From contig PTFA01000396.1 of the NCBI GenBank assembly GCA_003342895.1, forward strand, positions 307,584 to 371,583: DNA of 64,000 nt, read 5' to 3'. The DNA comes from Casuarius casuarius. Its lineage: Eukaryota; Chordata; Aves; Casuariiformes; Casuariidae. This document shows, piece by piece, positions 24,017 through 36,430 of the stretch; the first letter of the stretch is position 1; each line of letters starts with the position of its first letter. The position numbers and the translations under genes are program-made. The notes below the pieces were generated by a model that did not search any database, had not been told where the DNA came from, and was given only the letters and a program-made list of their open reading frames with translations.

Positions 24017-25790
24017 GGTTTTACGCCTTGATTTTGTTCTCAGATGGCACGGCAAGCAGAGGGAGCACTTCTCCTCTGGAAGGATCATCCAAGGCACGTA
24101 GATGTCCCTCAGTTTGCCTCAAGTGAGACACACAGATACTGTCAGAGATAATGGCATTGAAGAATTTCGTCCTTGGTCTGCTGACAACAAACAGAGCCTG
24201 GCAGATCCTGGTGCCAAATTCCTGCAATATCCCATTCTAGAACTGAACAAAAAGAAGCTCAGAAGTTTTTGGTTGTTATCTGAGATTTATATGCGAATAC
24301 ACAAATCAAGCAGTTAGTACCAACCCTTCTTCAACTAGGAGCTATAACAACAAGGGACTTGCAATAGTTTATCAGGCACTCAATTATGTTGAAGCAGGCG
24401 ATGGTAGATGATACTGAATAAGAGAAACAGTGTTTACAGTGCTGCTGGCAGAAGCCAACTCGTTTGCTTGTAACAGGCTGCATTAATATATAGCCTTTTC
24501 AAGTAATTTACACTAATTTACAAGCTTTTATGTTTCCACTGACAGCGAGAGAAATAAAAACAAACACTCCACTATGCAGTGAATGTGGAAGGAAACCAGC
24601 AGCGGAATAGACTGCTCCCTTCTCACACATCAGCTTGCTGTTCGCAGTGGGGCACCTCCACCACCTTGCTGGGACTTGCTCCCTTCTTCCTACAACGCAA
24701 GCAGTACAGCTGCGAACCCACAAAGTCTGCCTGCTGCCTCCTCTCCCCGTGAGCTCTGCATCCAAATGCCAGCACACTCTTCAGGGTCCCCCTTGCACTG
24801 CAGGAATGCCCCAAGGTTTTGTGAAGTTCATCTTTGGCCAGAAAATTTTAGCTCTGTGCTGGAAACAAATGGGTGACACACGTTTGCATGTTTCCAGAGA
24901 AGGATTAAAGTGTTGTTCTTTTTTTTTTTTTTTTAATTTCCATTATTGCTAAGGATTTTGTGAACATGAGCAAAGTTTGTTTTTAAAACCTTCACGAATC
25001 ACCTTCATCAAATATATTTTTACCTTATCCATCAGAACTGTGGACCAGCGCTCTGTCTAATTTTCAAGTTTCTACAACCTCCTGCCAAAGTTCAAAGCAA
25101 AAAATGACTTTCCATACTTTACATTTAGAATTCCTGCCTGTCTCCTACCCAGGATTTCTTCAGTCAGCAATGTCCGACCTGCTTTGGTTTAGCATTGCTA
25201 CAAATCTCCTAAACTCGGGTCAAGATCAGACTTAGGAACAATTAACCAAATGAAAAAGAAAACAAATAACTAGCAATTCAGATTTGTCATAGGACAGATC
25301 ACTTTTCAACTCACAGGGCTGCTTGTCTAACCACTAGTGCACTAGTGGTAAGGGTTTCTTTTTTTTTTTTTAATTTCTCAAAAATAAATATTTTACAAGG
25401 TACTTTTAAGACAGCCATCTCAAAACTGTGTTAAAAAAGTACCAGAGCTGCAAAATGAAAAATATGAAACTAAGGATCCCTGCATCATAATCCACTAAAA
25501 AAGGAGCTGACACTGGCCATACTTTTAAAATTTGACACCTGTAATTCGTTTTTTTTAAAAACCTACTTTTACTAAAATAGGTGTTGCTTTAGTCCAACTC
25601 CTCTGCCTTCTTTTCCACTGGGTACGCTTGTATTTAGGAGAAGCAAAACTAAAACAGTGAAACTAGCAAAGCAAACTTCCTTTCACGGTTACCACTGTGT
25701 TGTCCTGTTTCCAGTTTATATTCCTCCTTCTCCTGATCCAAAGCAGGAGACAGAATTTCCCAATGGGTATTTCCCAGTGTTCAGATGAAG
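24017..25790 (-). other. Upstream intron, segment 2 (between the 84-bp copies)
   Basis: No gene recognised. It contains a T16 run at 24919-24934, a 20-bp perfect palindrome at 25330-25349 and a T13 run at 25359-25371. The two T runs share a flank of the type TTCTT(T)nAATTTC. Confidence 0.55.
25330..25349. repeat. 20-bp perfect palindrome
   Basis: ACCACTAGTGCACTAGTGGT is its own reverse complement, with nested ACTAGT and GTGCAC sites. No wider terminal-inverted-repeat structure was seen around it. Confidence 0.85.
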
Positions 25791-25874
25791 CTGAATTTGA
25801 GAATATAGGTCCTTCCTGTAAGTGAAAAAAGGTAATCCCACAGATGGTGTAACTGAGCTAAACATAATGCTTGC
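25791..25874 (+). repeat. 84-bp dispersed direct repeat, copy 2
   Basis: Exact copy of 23933-24016, displaced by 1,858 bases in the same orientation. The left flank is GATGAAG and the right flank AGACCTGGG, unlike copy 1. No target-site duplication is obvious at either copy. Confidence 0.95.
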
Positions 25875-28800
25875 AGACCTGGGAAATTTTGAAAAGAAAA
25901 GGGAAGTATACAGGCTTTTAGGAAGGTAAGCTTCAGTTCAGGCACCAGATTTTTACTTCCATCTGTACAGTGTTTAGCCCATAACTGGGGTCTTTTGGTG
26001 CCACAGTATTAACAGTCATAGTGACAATATTATTTTTAAACAACTTTGCAGAAGTCCCTTAGAAAGGAGACGTTTTGGGATTCCAAACTGTAGCCACCAC
26101 TGGGTCTACCACTGTAACACGTAAGCTGGTAACACAGCCAAAGCCCAACCTACCCCACAGCTTCAAGGGCAGCATCTGGCAGTATTTGTCTTCCTAAAAC
26201 ACAGTCAATACAGCTAAATAAACTTGATGTTGATGACTATGATTTGGCATCCACTTTTCTTGCACTCAACCACAGATGCTCTTTGGAGTGTTGCTAAAAG
26301 CGAGAAAAAGTCCCCCAAGTCTGCTCCTGAATGGATTATTTCTTCACTTTTCTTCTCTTTTCCTCTAGCACAGACCATGCCCAGCCTAGGACTAAACTTG
26401 GCAACCATGTGGAAGATTGCTGGAACAGTAGTATTTCTTAGAAATGCAGCATGCTGAAGCTTGAAAAAAGTCTCTTGAAAAAAATTTTTTGTGGAGCTAG
26501 AAACAGGACATCTTTTTGGGTGTTAAAAACTGAATATTTCAGAAAAAAGACCCCCCAAACCAGAAGAAAACTCTTGTTGCCTTTAGACTTCCTGCTTCCT
26601 CCTGTTTCTGTGAAACAGATTTACATTACCTGCATAACTCATATAAGCATGAGCAAGACTATAAAGTTAATAGATTAAACAATCTAGCCTTGCAATGTGA
26701 TGAAATAAGCCCAAACAATTATCGTATGCCTTCCTGTAACCACGCAACAAGACACTTTGCATTTTCTTGCAGTCCTGCCAGCTGGGAAAACATGTTCCCT
26801 ATAAAACACTCAACACTGATAAAACATTTTTCCACTCAACAGAACAATTAGGTTTTGGGATTCTGGCTGCTGTTCCAAACAGAACAAGAACTTTGAAGTA
26901 GTGTTTATGTCAAAAGCAACTCGGAGCTTCTTTAAGAGAAGCTTCTGGCTTCCAAATGGAGCACAGCACAGCAAGACAACCTTCTCACGGTACACGGGTG
27001 AAAGGGGGAGTTTACATTGGTGGTACGTTTGCCAAGACAAACCCCAAACAAGAACTGCCGAAATGGTCCCTAACTGGTTTCAGACAGATCAGAGGCTGTA
27101 AGTTTTCAGTTCAAAAGATTTCAAGAAGAACTGCTGACAAAGTTTTCACACGCTGAAACACAAGCCTAAAACTAGGTTCTTCACAGTAACATGTGGGTTC
27201 AGCCACGTTGAAAAATGACCGTATCACAAGGTAGGGTGGGAATTTACCACCCACCAGCTGTGCTGCACTAATTCCCCATTTGGATGCTCTCAGAAGGAGG
27301 CAGATGACTCCACGGCCAAACACCAATTCCCTTTACCTCCTTGGATGTTCACATTTGGACGTAACAAGTTATCCCACTTTAGCTACATGCTGACCACCCG
27401 CTGTGGAAGTCTGAAAGAGTCTGATTTTCAGACCTGTGAGAATTCAGTGGCTGGCAATGTAATCAAGGGAACCGCTGGGCACTCAGCACTTCCGAAGGAG
27501 AGGCTGTTTACTGTTAACAAGTATCTGGATTCAAAGGGATTATTACATGCCAAGAAGGACACCCCTGGAATTGTAAGTGGCTGTCTACGTTCACCTGATT
27601 TGCAAGAAATCTCATGGATCAGTAAAGCTACTGCTCTCAAATTATGGAAGCTTTTAACCTGCGAGTGTCTGTGCAAGTTTCAGTGCACTCAAAGCTAGAA
27701 GAGAGGATACTCATTTCTCCTGTTCACCCCAAAACTTATCCTCTGTACAACAGGCCTTTAGCATTCTCCTTCTCCTGTTAAGTACATTTTATAAAGTTAT
27801 GTTAAATTACCAAAAAGCAACTGCAGTCCATAAAGATACAAAGTCAAAACTATTTTAGCTCAAAGGGGACTGCAGTAGCTTTGCAATAAGCATCTGCCAA
27901 CACTGTCACTTTGAATGGAACAAAAAACCTTACAGATAAATTATCTGGAGGTTTTGCCAGGGACGAAAGCCATGGAGTGTCTCCAAACTCACACCTTTCA
28001 GACTAATGGGACAGAGACTTCTCAGTCACCTCGGAGAGCAGAGTAGACAGCAGCCCCAACAGTGAGCTCACTCAGTTTCTTTAGCGGTTTTGAGCCCTAG
28101 ATAGTCGAATCATTTTGCTAAAGGGCAAGCCAGGTCATCTTCCCACCAGCAGTTCCAGGGGGTGGTCACACACACTCACTGTCAGGGTAAGTGTCTTGGA
28201 TAAACATTTGCTCAAAGACCTCTGCAAAAAGCCGAGGTATCTGCCAGGAGCTCATCATTTTCACAAAGAAACCAGGATGCCAAAAGTCTGAGTGTTAAGA
28301 TTAAAATGGCCTAGATAAGCAGCACATATCAGGAAGCCTTTGGAGGCTTTGGAAATGTGGTGGTAAAACAAGAACAAAGCATGGCAAGACTTATCTCATG
28401 GGCATGTCCTGCTCTGACCTTAGAAGGGACTACATGGGTAGCTTTCCTGGTGTACTCCCCGGAGAAGCTGTAGAAAAGTTACAATGAAACTGGTAGTAAA
28501 GTCTGCATTTGACAAGGAAGTGGATGGGAATGCTGGGGAAAACTGATTTTAAAAGATGAAGGAACAAGAAACAAAGCAAAAAATGGAACAAACAAAAAAA
28601 ACCAGCTGCATTGGAATCAACCATTGCTCCATGTATGGAAAAATGCAAGAGTGTACTGGCTTAAGATCTGCAACTTTCAGCACCAAAGCAAAAAGCTCTG
28701 GTGCACTGAGAACTGCGCAATACTCAAAGGATTTTAAATACATAACAGGTTATGAATCATCATTCTCCAAAAGCTCTCAACCTAGCTATAGAAATAATAC

Positions 28801-28997
28801 ACAAACAATTCTGTAACAACACCAGTCGTTTGGAGAACATTTGCTAAAACTGTGACAGAAAAAAAAAAAAAGGCAGGCAATCAAGGCAACAAAATTTAAG
28901 GGTCTGAACTGTTCTCCCTCCCCAAGCTGGATATGCTCTGACCAGCTGCACTTTCCGAACAATGAGACCTTTCCCAGGAGCTCTCCAGCGATAGATT

Positions 28998-28999
<2 letters not shown>

Positions 29000-29033
<34 letters not shown>
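29000..29033. repeat. Poly(T) tract, 34 bases
   Basis: An uninterrupted T34. On the minus strand it is a poly(A) tail-like run, but no polyadenylation hexamer or known transcript end is visible in the adjacent 29034-29120. CR1 elements do not end in poly(A). Likely a simple repeat; length is prone to sequencing error. Confidence 0.9.
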
Positions 29034-29034
<1 letters not shown>

Positions 29035-29074
29035 GATAGTAAACCCTTGAGAAGATTTGCACAGCACAGACACA

Positions 29075-29096
29075 AGACTTTCTCTCCAGAAAGTCT
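29075..29096. repeat. Perfect 9-bp stem, 4-base loop hairpin
   Basis: AGACTTTCT, loop CTCC, AGAAAGTCT. Lies 42 bases right of the poly(T) tract. Confidence 0.75.
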
Positions 29097-32000
29097 AGAC
29101 CAAAAAACATGACTTTGAATAAGAACATGCTGTACACAAAGTGCTGTGTTAAACTTCATTACTACAAGAGAATCCACTCCAGCTACCCACAGAAGGAATC
29201 CACCCTTTCACATTTATAGGGTGCATAGTTACTAGTGTCTAGAGTGAATTTTCTCTACATCAGCCAACAGCTACTGGAACTCCTTATGCTCACAGCTATT
29301 CAGCTAACATCAGAGGTGCAGGTCTGCACCCCATGTATCTCTGCAATGTTGTGACACTGGAGTAATGATAAAGGAGTTCAGGGATTACTTTACTTTGGAC
29401 TGTGACACAGAATAGATGACAAAAAGAAGCTAGCCATCCCTTCAAGTCAGGAATGCCCACCGTAAAGCTCCTAGAGGATTAAAATGCTACCCCAAGCTCC
29501 TGTACAAGGAAAATCAGGGCGCCATTGACAACATTTTGCCAAAAGCCAGCAGCTCAAACATATATAACCTCTTATAATTCATGAACTCTTATAAATTCTC
29601 TATTTTAGCATTTTGGAAAAATGCTGCCCTGTTGGTATTTCTGGTTGGTCTACATCTTTCTTCTTTCTTACTAGAAACAAGTGTTGCAATGGAGTTGTTT
29701 CTTCAGAACAGCAGACACTGCATTTCCTGCCCTGCAATGTGTTATCTCCAAGTACTGATACAGAGAGGGAAACAACACTCTTTTAGCACTGTCGTTAATG
29801 GTAGTTTAGTATTAATGGGGACCCCACTGGACTGCCTCTGGTCCCAGCTCAATGGGAGATCAATCCAACCCTTCTCAAAGACTATATACACCAGTATTCG
29901 TGATGCATAATTATGTTGGGGTGACGCCCTACCAGCATTTTGTTTCCAAATTGGTGCTCCCTAGCCCTTTCAAAGCATTCCTAGCCCCAAACCTCTCCTT
30001 CCTACCTAATGACCAGTGCTTTTACAGGGGCCCTAGCTTGGTTTTTCACACATTGCTTCATCTCCACTTTTTTTTTCCTCCTTACAGGTGAGCAGGATGG
30101 GGAACTCACTGAAAGCAGAGAAATGATCATATTACCTTTTCCTTAAATTTTCCAGATACAGCAACATTTCAGCCTGGAAGAGAACACCGCACAGCCCAAC
30201 TGAAGTAGGAATTTTCACAAACACTGTCCTAAGAACACTCATCCTAAGTTGCTCTCAGTGATGCCAGCTTTTCAGGCTCTGCACCATTCATAATTAAATA
30301 CAACTAAATACAAACATAGGAGGACAAAGGAGATTTCCCAGTTAGAACATGGCATACTTACTATGTTATTAAACACACTTTGGTGGTGAAGGGCACGTTC
30401 ACATCAAACAAACATTTTGTTTGGGGAGCTTACATAGAAGTACACCTGTTTGTGAGAGAAAAGAAGGAGTGAAATCACCATCCAGAAGAACAGCCTTTCA
30501 ACCTCTGTATAAAGCTAAAAAATTGAAAGGGGGCCAAAACTTTACGAATCAGCTGAGCAATATGGAGTTAATGCAAAAAGGAACTGCAAGTTTCTTGGGT
30601 GGTTTCAGAAGCCCCTGGAAGCTTGGGGCACCAAACACATTGTTATCTCTGTGAGCCCACGGACGATCCGTGAACTACCAGGAGTACATATGAGTATTAT
30701 GGGTAAAATATTGTCTCCAGGGAAGTAAGTGGGCTGATTTTCACTTTAAATCCTTGCAAGCAAATTATTCAGCAGACCATCACCTTTTCCTACTAATATA
30801 TTACCCATAACTATGATGAGTGTAACTGGTTCCAGTTAATTCAATATTATGCAGTAAACTCAAGTGACTAATCCTTCCCTTCAGCTTTTCAGAACTGGCT
30901 TTGTTTAGATGCATTAGTTAAAATGACAAGCTTTCATACCTTGATAAGCTTTGCTGAACATGAGGAAGAAGGCTTTTGGTGCAAATTTACATATCATGCA
31001 TGTTTATTAATTCTCTGTAACAGTTGCCATAATGTGCCATTAAAATATACTCTTTCAGAATCCACAGTACTGATAGCAAACACCTTTGCTAAAACAAATT
31101 TGACAAGCAGGAAAAAAAGTCTGTATTTTAATTAAAAGTGAAATTGCTCAAAATACAGACAAAAAAATGCAGAACTATACTCAGCAGCTCAAGGAAAGCA
31201 GAGTTCTTTATCTCACAAGAAATGCTGATATATAGAACTGCCCACACGAATGAGAGAAATCTAGGAACTTACTCCAAATGTTTCAGATATGACTCAGTGT
31301 CCAGAATAACAGACTTGCTTCTCAATTCTCTTAGCACATTTAGGCTTCCAGAAAACATATTTGCATTGTGCACAAAGAAAAGAATCCCCACATCAGCAGA
31401 TAAACAGAAAGCCTGGATTTTTAGTGCAAATTCCCATGTCAAAAGAAAAAATTCAAACTAGAGACTTCTTCAATCCACCATGGCTAAGGCTGCCATCATG
31501 TAACAAGGATGGATATTCAAGACCTTGCTGCACTCAACATTACTATGAAATCCCTATTTCCTTGAAATCCAGCCCACCAGTTCGATGCCACAGTGTTTTC
31601 TCACTTCATGGCATTTTCAGGATCTTCTCTTCCTAGCAAGAAACTAGATTTGCTAGCTGCCTCATCCAAGGATGGAGGGCATTAAAACCTAGTGTCCTAG
31701 TGTCCAAAAATTCTAGTGTCCAAAAATTTCAGTCCTAACCAGCTGCAGTCTTCAAATTAAGTGGGGCTGCAAATGAATTATAATGGTTTTGTTAGTGTCT
31801 CATTTCATTCCTTGTACTATCTGTCCTTCCTGCGCTCACAAACAAGATTTCACGCTGTGTCAGCACTTTGAGCTGGTTCTGATGCATCAGTTCAGCCCCC
31901 TCTTTCCCACAGGATAAACCCTGAAGTCCACATAAAACCCTTTCCTTTACTATTCCAATCCCTCTCTTCCGGGCTTAGTCTTCCCCCTCTGATGGTTTCT

Positions 32001-33559
32001 GTGTTACCTGCTGGCACTCAATTTTATTGCATGACTGTCCAGATAAACCCTGGGTTCACTGAAAATGACTCTGGCTGGCCAGCGACCTGATAAGCTCAGC
32101 CAGAACTCACTTAACTTGGTGCTCCCACCAAAGGTGAGGAGGAGAAGGGTGGGGGTTGCGAAGGGGAAAAAACATTCCTGGCAGTTACGTGCTCAATATG
32201 CTTGACTTCATATGTTAACTGCTTGTCACATTTGCTTTTTATAACCGGGCTGTTCATACCTCCCAGATTCCACGGCTATTAATTGTCAATGTCTCAAGAC
32301 CGAAATCAAATATGATTTGCAACGGTGACATGTCAAATTCCTTTAATGTGACCGTACTGATGCTCTTCTAGGTGACAAGAAGCATTTAGGAAGGAAAGAC
32401 TTCTATATCCATCCTTAAATGGTGAGCACGAGTTTAAGGAAGAGAACTGGCTCCCTTGGTACGTCCTCCATCTGGTCAGTATCAAAGCTTGGCACTGAAC
32501 GCAGGCCTGGCTCCTTTGCAGTCTCTAGTGCAACCTCTTAAGCACATTTCCTTCCAGGAGGAGGAAATTCCTGGGGACCTTTCAGGATGAAGGGGATTGC
32601 ACTGCTACCAGAAGAGTGTCCTGCTAATTTAATGTGTGTGCCAGGAAAGTGTGAGTTTACCAATGTAAAAATAGCAGCACTTTTGGTTCAGAGGTGTGAA
32701 CCTGACTCTTACACCAGGCTCATAACGCATGTGTCTAGTTGTATATATGTACCTAAACATTCAAGCCAAGTAAAACAAAAATTGATGGCTGCATGTGCTG
32801 GCAAGCTACCTCCTTATTCCCTAACCTTGGCTATAGAAATTTATGTGATTCAAGCTATTCATCCGAAAGGCCATAGAGCCTCTGGGATACTATGCTCCTC
32901 CCAAGTTCTTTTTTTGCAAGAAAAATAATGAAATAAATTTAAATCCAAATGATGATAATGCCCATCTGCTGTGGATATCCAGCCTTTGCTGGGACTGTAT
33001 CACACCCACGCAGAGGCCTTTAAAACTATTCTTAGCACCCTTATTCTACATCCAGGCAGGAACATACAGAAAGTTTTATAGAAGGCTCAACTAATCCAGC
33101 CCCATATACTTAGTTTACTCAGCAAACACATAATTCTGCTCCAGAGGCCCTCAAAGTTTTGTCAGCACAATCTTTTATCTCTAATGACCTCACGTGGCTT
33201 AGAAGCCACTGGACCAACCCTCGCTGCATTGTGTGAAGGATGTAATTGGTGCAGCTCAGCATTTATTTAACTTGTGGTCGTACAGACCAGTCATCCAAAG
33301 ACATCAGATGATAGTCCATGAAATGACTGCACATCTTAAAAGCCAACATATTAAAACAGATCCAGGCAACCAGGAAATAAAAGTAATTAACACTTAAAGC
33401 CTAGCCTAATTTTTCTCTGCAGATGAAAATTTTTATAACAATGCTGCACAAAATGACCTGTGGTTCCTCACCACTGCCACCAGAAAAGGTTAATTGATCT
33501 TTCAATTTAAAATAATTGAAAAACATTGCTTGATATATGTGCTGAGATGTTTGACCTTT

Positions 33560-33860
33560 TGTTACTTTTCAGTAAGTTTCTAATTCAAACTCTCTGCTTA
33601 ACAATTTCCTGAGCGGTCTTTCTATGTTGCTAAAGGCTGTTAGGACATTTGCCTATTCCAGCTCTTGGATCTCACCTGCTCCTCATGAATTTTCAGAAAT
33701 GCTGGCTAGCAGTTCTGTAGTGTCCGGTGATAGTTACTTGAGAAACCCTGGCTGTGTGTCATCTGGTCCTGCTGGTTTAGAAATACCTAGTTTTTCCAGG
33801 TATTCTTTCACCTTCCCCACATCAATAGCTTTTCCTGGCTAAAAAAAAGTCAGTCCTAAT
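33560..33860 (-). mobile_element. Ancient CR1-like LINE fragment (RT start region)
   Basis: On the minus strand a broken frame reads VKEYLEKLGISKPAGPDD, then stop-containing sequence with ELLASISENS and EIQELE. This corresponds to the CR1 ORF2 block of the form YLEKLxISKPAGPDGIHP ... LFENSWxTGEIPEDW. The GPDG motif survives as GPDD. Several in-frame stops show age. It is in the same orientation as TRABD2A. Similar AT-rich sequence continues to about 34250 and may be the preceding linker region of the same element, but I cannot support that extension. Confidence 0.75.
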
Positions 33861-35839
33861 CATTTCCTGATTGTCTGTAAGAGCACTCTTTTTAATTACA
33901 ATAGTTGTTTGTTTTAGTCTTTACACCATCCTCAGATATTCCAATTCTGTTCTTCCCAGAGTTTTTCTTTTTTTCTTTCCTCTCTCCACAATCTGGCTTT
34001 TCAGCTTTTTCTTACTCTGCCGCAAAATGGTGCAATCAATATTTCTGCAGCACAAGGGACTTTGTACCAGTGCAGACCTGCTGAAGGAGATTTCTGAAAA
34101 ATCTGGCCATCAGAAAATCTATTTTTCAACATTTCTCTCTTCTGCCCACTCTATTTCCTTATTACACTCATCAGATGGCATGGCTTCATCTATCCTAGAA
34201 GCAAATGCTGCTTTTAAGAAGTCAAGTCAAAAGCTTGGGATTTAAACTGGCACAAATCTGTACAGTCGGTTTCTTTCATGTGGAAGGAAATGTGAGCAGC
34301 AGAGCATCAGCTGCAGCAATGACCGTTTTGGTTAAAGCCACCGAAGTCCTCTGAATTTTTTTTGTTTGCCATTTCAAATGGCAGCTGGACATCTACAGGC
34401 TACTCAAGGTGTGAGGAGGAGTGCAGAGGGAGAGCACGGGGAAGAGCGGTCTCATTCCCATGCCTGCTTCTGTAATGTTTATTGATAGTCTGCTTTTAAA
34501 TTCCTAACTGCTGACACAAGGTAATGCCTCCGCTTTTGTCGCAAGGCCCAGCCCTTGCTCAGTCCTCTTCTCTTTCAAGTCCCTTTTGTGGAGAATCAGG
34601 TGTCTTTCAAAGGTGTTGGCAAGTGCTACGGCTAACACCTAAAAGACACCTTTGCAGAAAGCGCCCAATTTAGAGAGGAAAGAAGATCAAATCAACCCAA
34701 AACACCAGTCGTCAGGTTCTCCCTTCACAGGCAGACAGTGACCAGGAGCGCACCAGGACTGCTGAAACAGCTCTCACCAAGAAGGGCCAGCCCCTGGCCT
34801 GCCTGCAGCTGGCATGGGCTCCCCTAGCCGCGGTGCTGCTCCTCCTCTGCACGGCTTAAATACCACAGTTTCAGACGTGCTGGGCAACCGATTCAGCACA
34901 GGGTTCCCAGAACAGAGTTTGTCACCATCTGCTGCTCCTGTTTTCATACAGAGACACACCAGACACAGAGGCTGGCTAGTGCTCACGTACCACTCTGTGT
35001 TCATTAGCCGTAGGTGCACAAGGGCTTGGGGCGCCCATGATCATGCTGCTTGTGCAGCTGTGTGAAGAGTCAGATTCTGTGATCAAACACCCTGTACAGG
35101 ATCACTGCATCAGCCGGTGCAGCTGGGCGCGCTAAAATGTCATAGTCCTTCCACATTTCATTTTTTCTTGGTAAGCTCTAACACTGTTTAGTAAGTATTT
35201 CTTCTTCAGCAGAAGCTTATTGGATTACTACATGAATGAAACGAATGCATAATTACTATTCATTTGCAACATTTCTGACAAACTGCAGGTCCTAAGTCTG
35301 CCACGTATCTTCAGTTTCTAAACAAAAGGGGATGTTAAAGCCAAAGGGCTCTTCATGTTTATAAACAGGCAACGCGTCTAAGAAAGTTACTGCATGAGGT
35401 CTTCCCAGGACAAGGGCTCCCTCTGCAAACTGAACATGCCTTTCTATAATAGGCTAAGCAGCTCATAAAAGAACAAAATTAATTGTGAACTCCAGGCTCT
35501 CTATCTCAGTGCAAGGAGATTTATTATGACAAATACATTTTCTGGTTTTTTAATTCCCAGGTTAAACTGATCATCAGGACTTACGAAAATGCAGTGGTAC
35601 TTCAAAACAATTACAATAAAATAAAGCAATAGTGTCAGATGGATCAAATGAAATTCCAGGAAGAAAGAAAAATCAAAAATGATGCACAAAAAAACCTGAG
35701 GACTTACTGGGAAGGTAGCACTACCACCAAACAAGATCTGGGTGCGTGACAGGGCATCAGAAAATTTATGAGTCAACAACGTGATGCCTTTGTGAAAGGC
35801 AAATTCCAAGATCAATTAACGGGAGTGTCATATGCAAAC
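33861..35839 (-). other. Upstream intron, segment 4
   Basis: The first 400 bases may be part of the adjacent LINE fragment. An imperfect long hairpin occupies 34598-34651. No gene recognised. Confidence 0.5.
34598..34651. repeat. Imperfect 54-base hairpin
   Basis: The left arm 34598-34620 (AGGTGTCTTTC, then AAAGGTGTTGGC) pairs with the right arm 34631-34651 (GCTAACACCT, then AAAAGACACCT). There are about 19-20 pairs, one 2-base bulge and one mismatch, around a 10-base loop. The size fits a short pre-miRNA-like stem, though natural precursors are usually longer. No miRNA is recognised. Confidence 0.6.
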
Positions 35840-36370
35840 AATGGGAGGTAACTCTTCTGCTCTACTCAGCACTGTCAAGGCCTCTGCCAGAGTCCTGCCA
35901 ATTTTGGGCACTGTGCTGAAACAGACAGAAGGAAATTGGACAGAGTCCAGAGTACAGCAGCAAGACTGGCCACAGGTTTGGAAACATGAATTGTAGGAAA
36001 GGATGAAGAAACTGGTTTAATCAGTCTACAGAAGACAAGCCTGAGGAAGGAGACAGGCATAACAAGAGTTTAACTGGTCTACAAAAGGTGGTTATATAGG
36101 GAAAGGCAGTCTGTGGTGTATCACAGTTGTTTGATGACAAAAAGCCATCAGCTCATTTGCAGCAGCAAATGTTTTAGGTAGTGGGGAAAGCTAAGATAGG
36201 AAGAAATGAAACACAGGATCAGATTCTCCAGGGGCACTGTAGAGTCTCCATCACTGGATTTTAGACATCGTTAGACTCATTGCCCAGGCATCATATTGGT
36301 GTACCTTTGCTGCCTTGGGACAAGAAGATGAATTAGAGGGTCTCCACAGCTTCAGCAAATCTTTTTAACT
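35840..36370 (+). mobile_element. Ancient CR1-like LINE, 3' portion
   Basis: A highly diverged 3' section of a CR1-type element in sense on the plus strand. It matches the order of the C-terminal RT region and 3' end: GGAGGTAACTCTTCTGCTCT, ACTCAGCACTGTCAAGGCCT, CAATTTTGGGCACTGTGCTG, TTGGACAGAGTCCAGAGTAC, then GTAGAGTCTCCATCACTGGA and a degraded tail. Compared with the copy at 9.7 kb it carries many more substitutions and indels, so it is clearly an older insertion. Edges approximate. Confidence 0.85.
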
Positions 36371-36415
36371 CTCATAACCAAATACTCACATGCTCCAAGC
36401 TTCTTCAGGTAAAAA

Positions 36416-36430
36416 ATATATATATATATA
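36416..36430. repeat. (AT)n microsatellite
   Basis: Fifteen bases of alternating A and T directly after an A run. Confidence 0.9.

Larger units (their letters stand above)
25875..33559 (-). other. Upstream intron, segment 3
   Basis: No gene recognised. It holds A13 at 28859-28871, T34 at 29000-29033, a hairpin at 29075-29096, short repeated TCTAGTGTCCAAAAAT words at about 31690-31730, and a block at about 32260-32380 with conserved-element appearance (TTAATTGTCAA, TGACATGTCA). Confidence 0.5.

Noticed and set aside
24021..24227. Minus-strand frame beside the 84-bp repeat with an acceptor-like CACTTACAG, considered as an exon
   Set aside because: No match to the missing TIKI exons or any protein I know; the acceptor-like word lies within the duplicated segment and is not followed by a credible donor.
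28786..29177. Minus-strand frames with long poly-lysine runs
   Set aside because: They exist only because the T34 tract reads as AAA codons in some frames and stays open.
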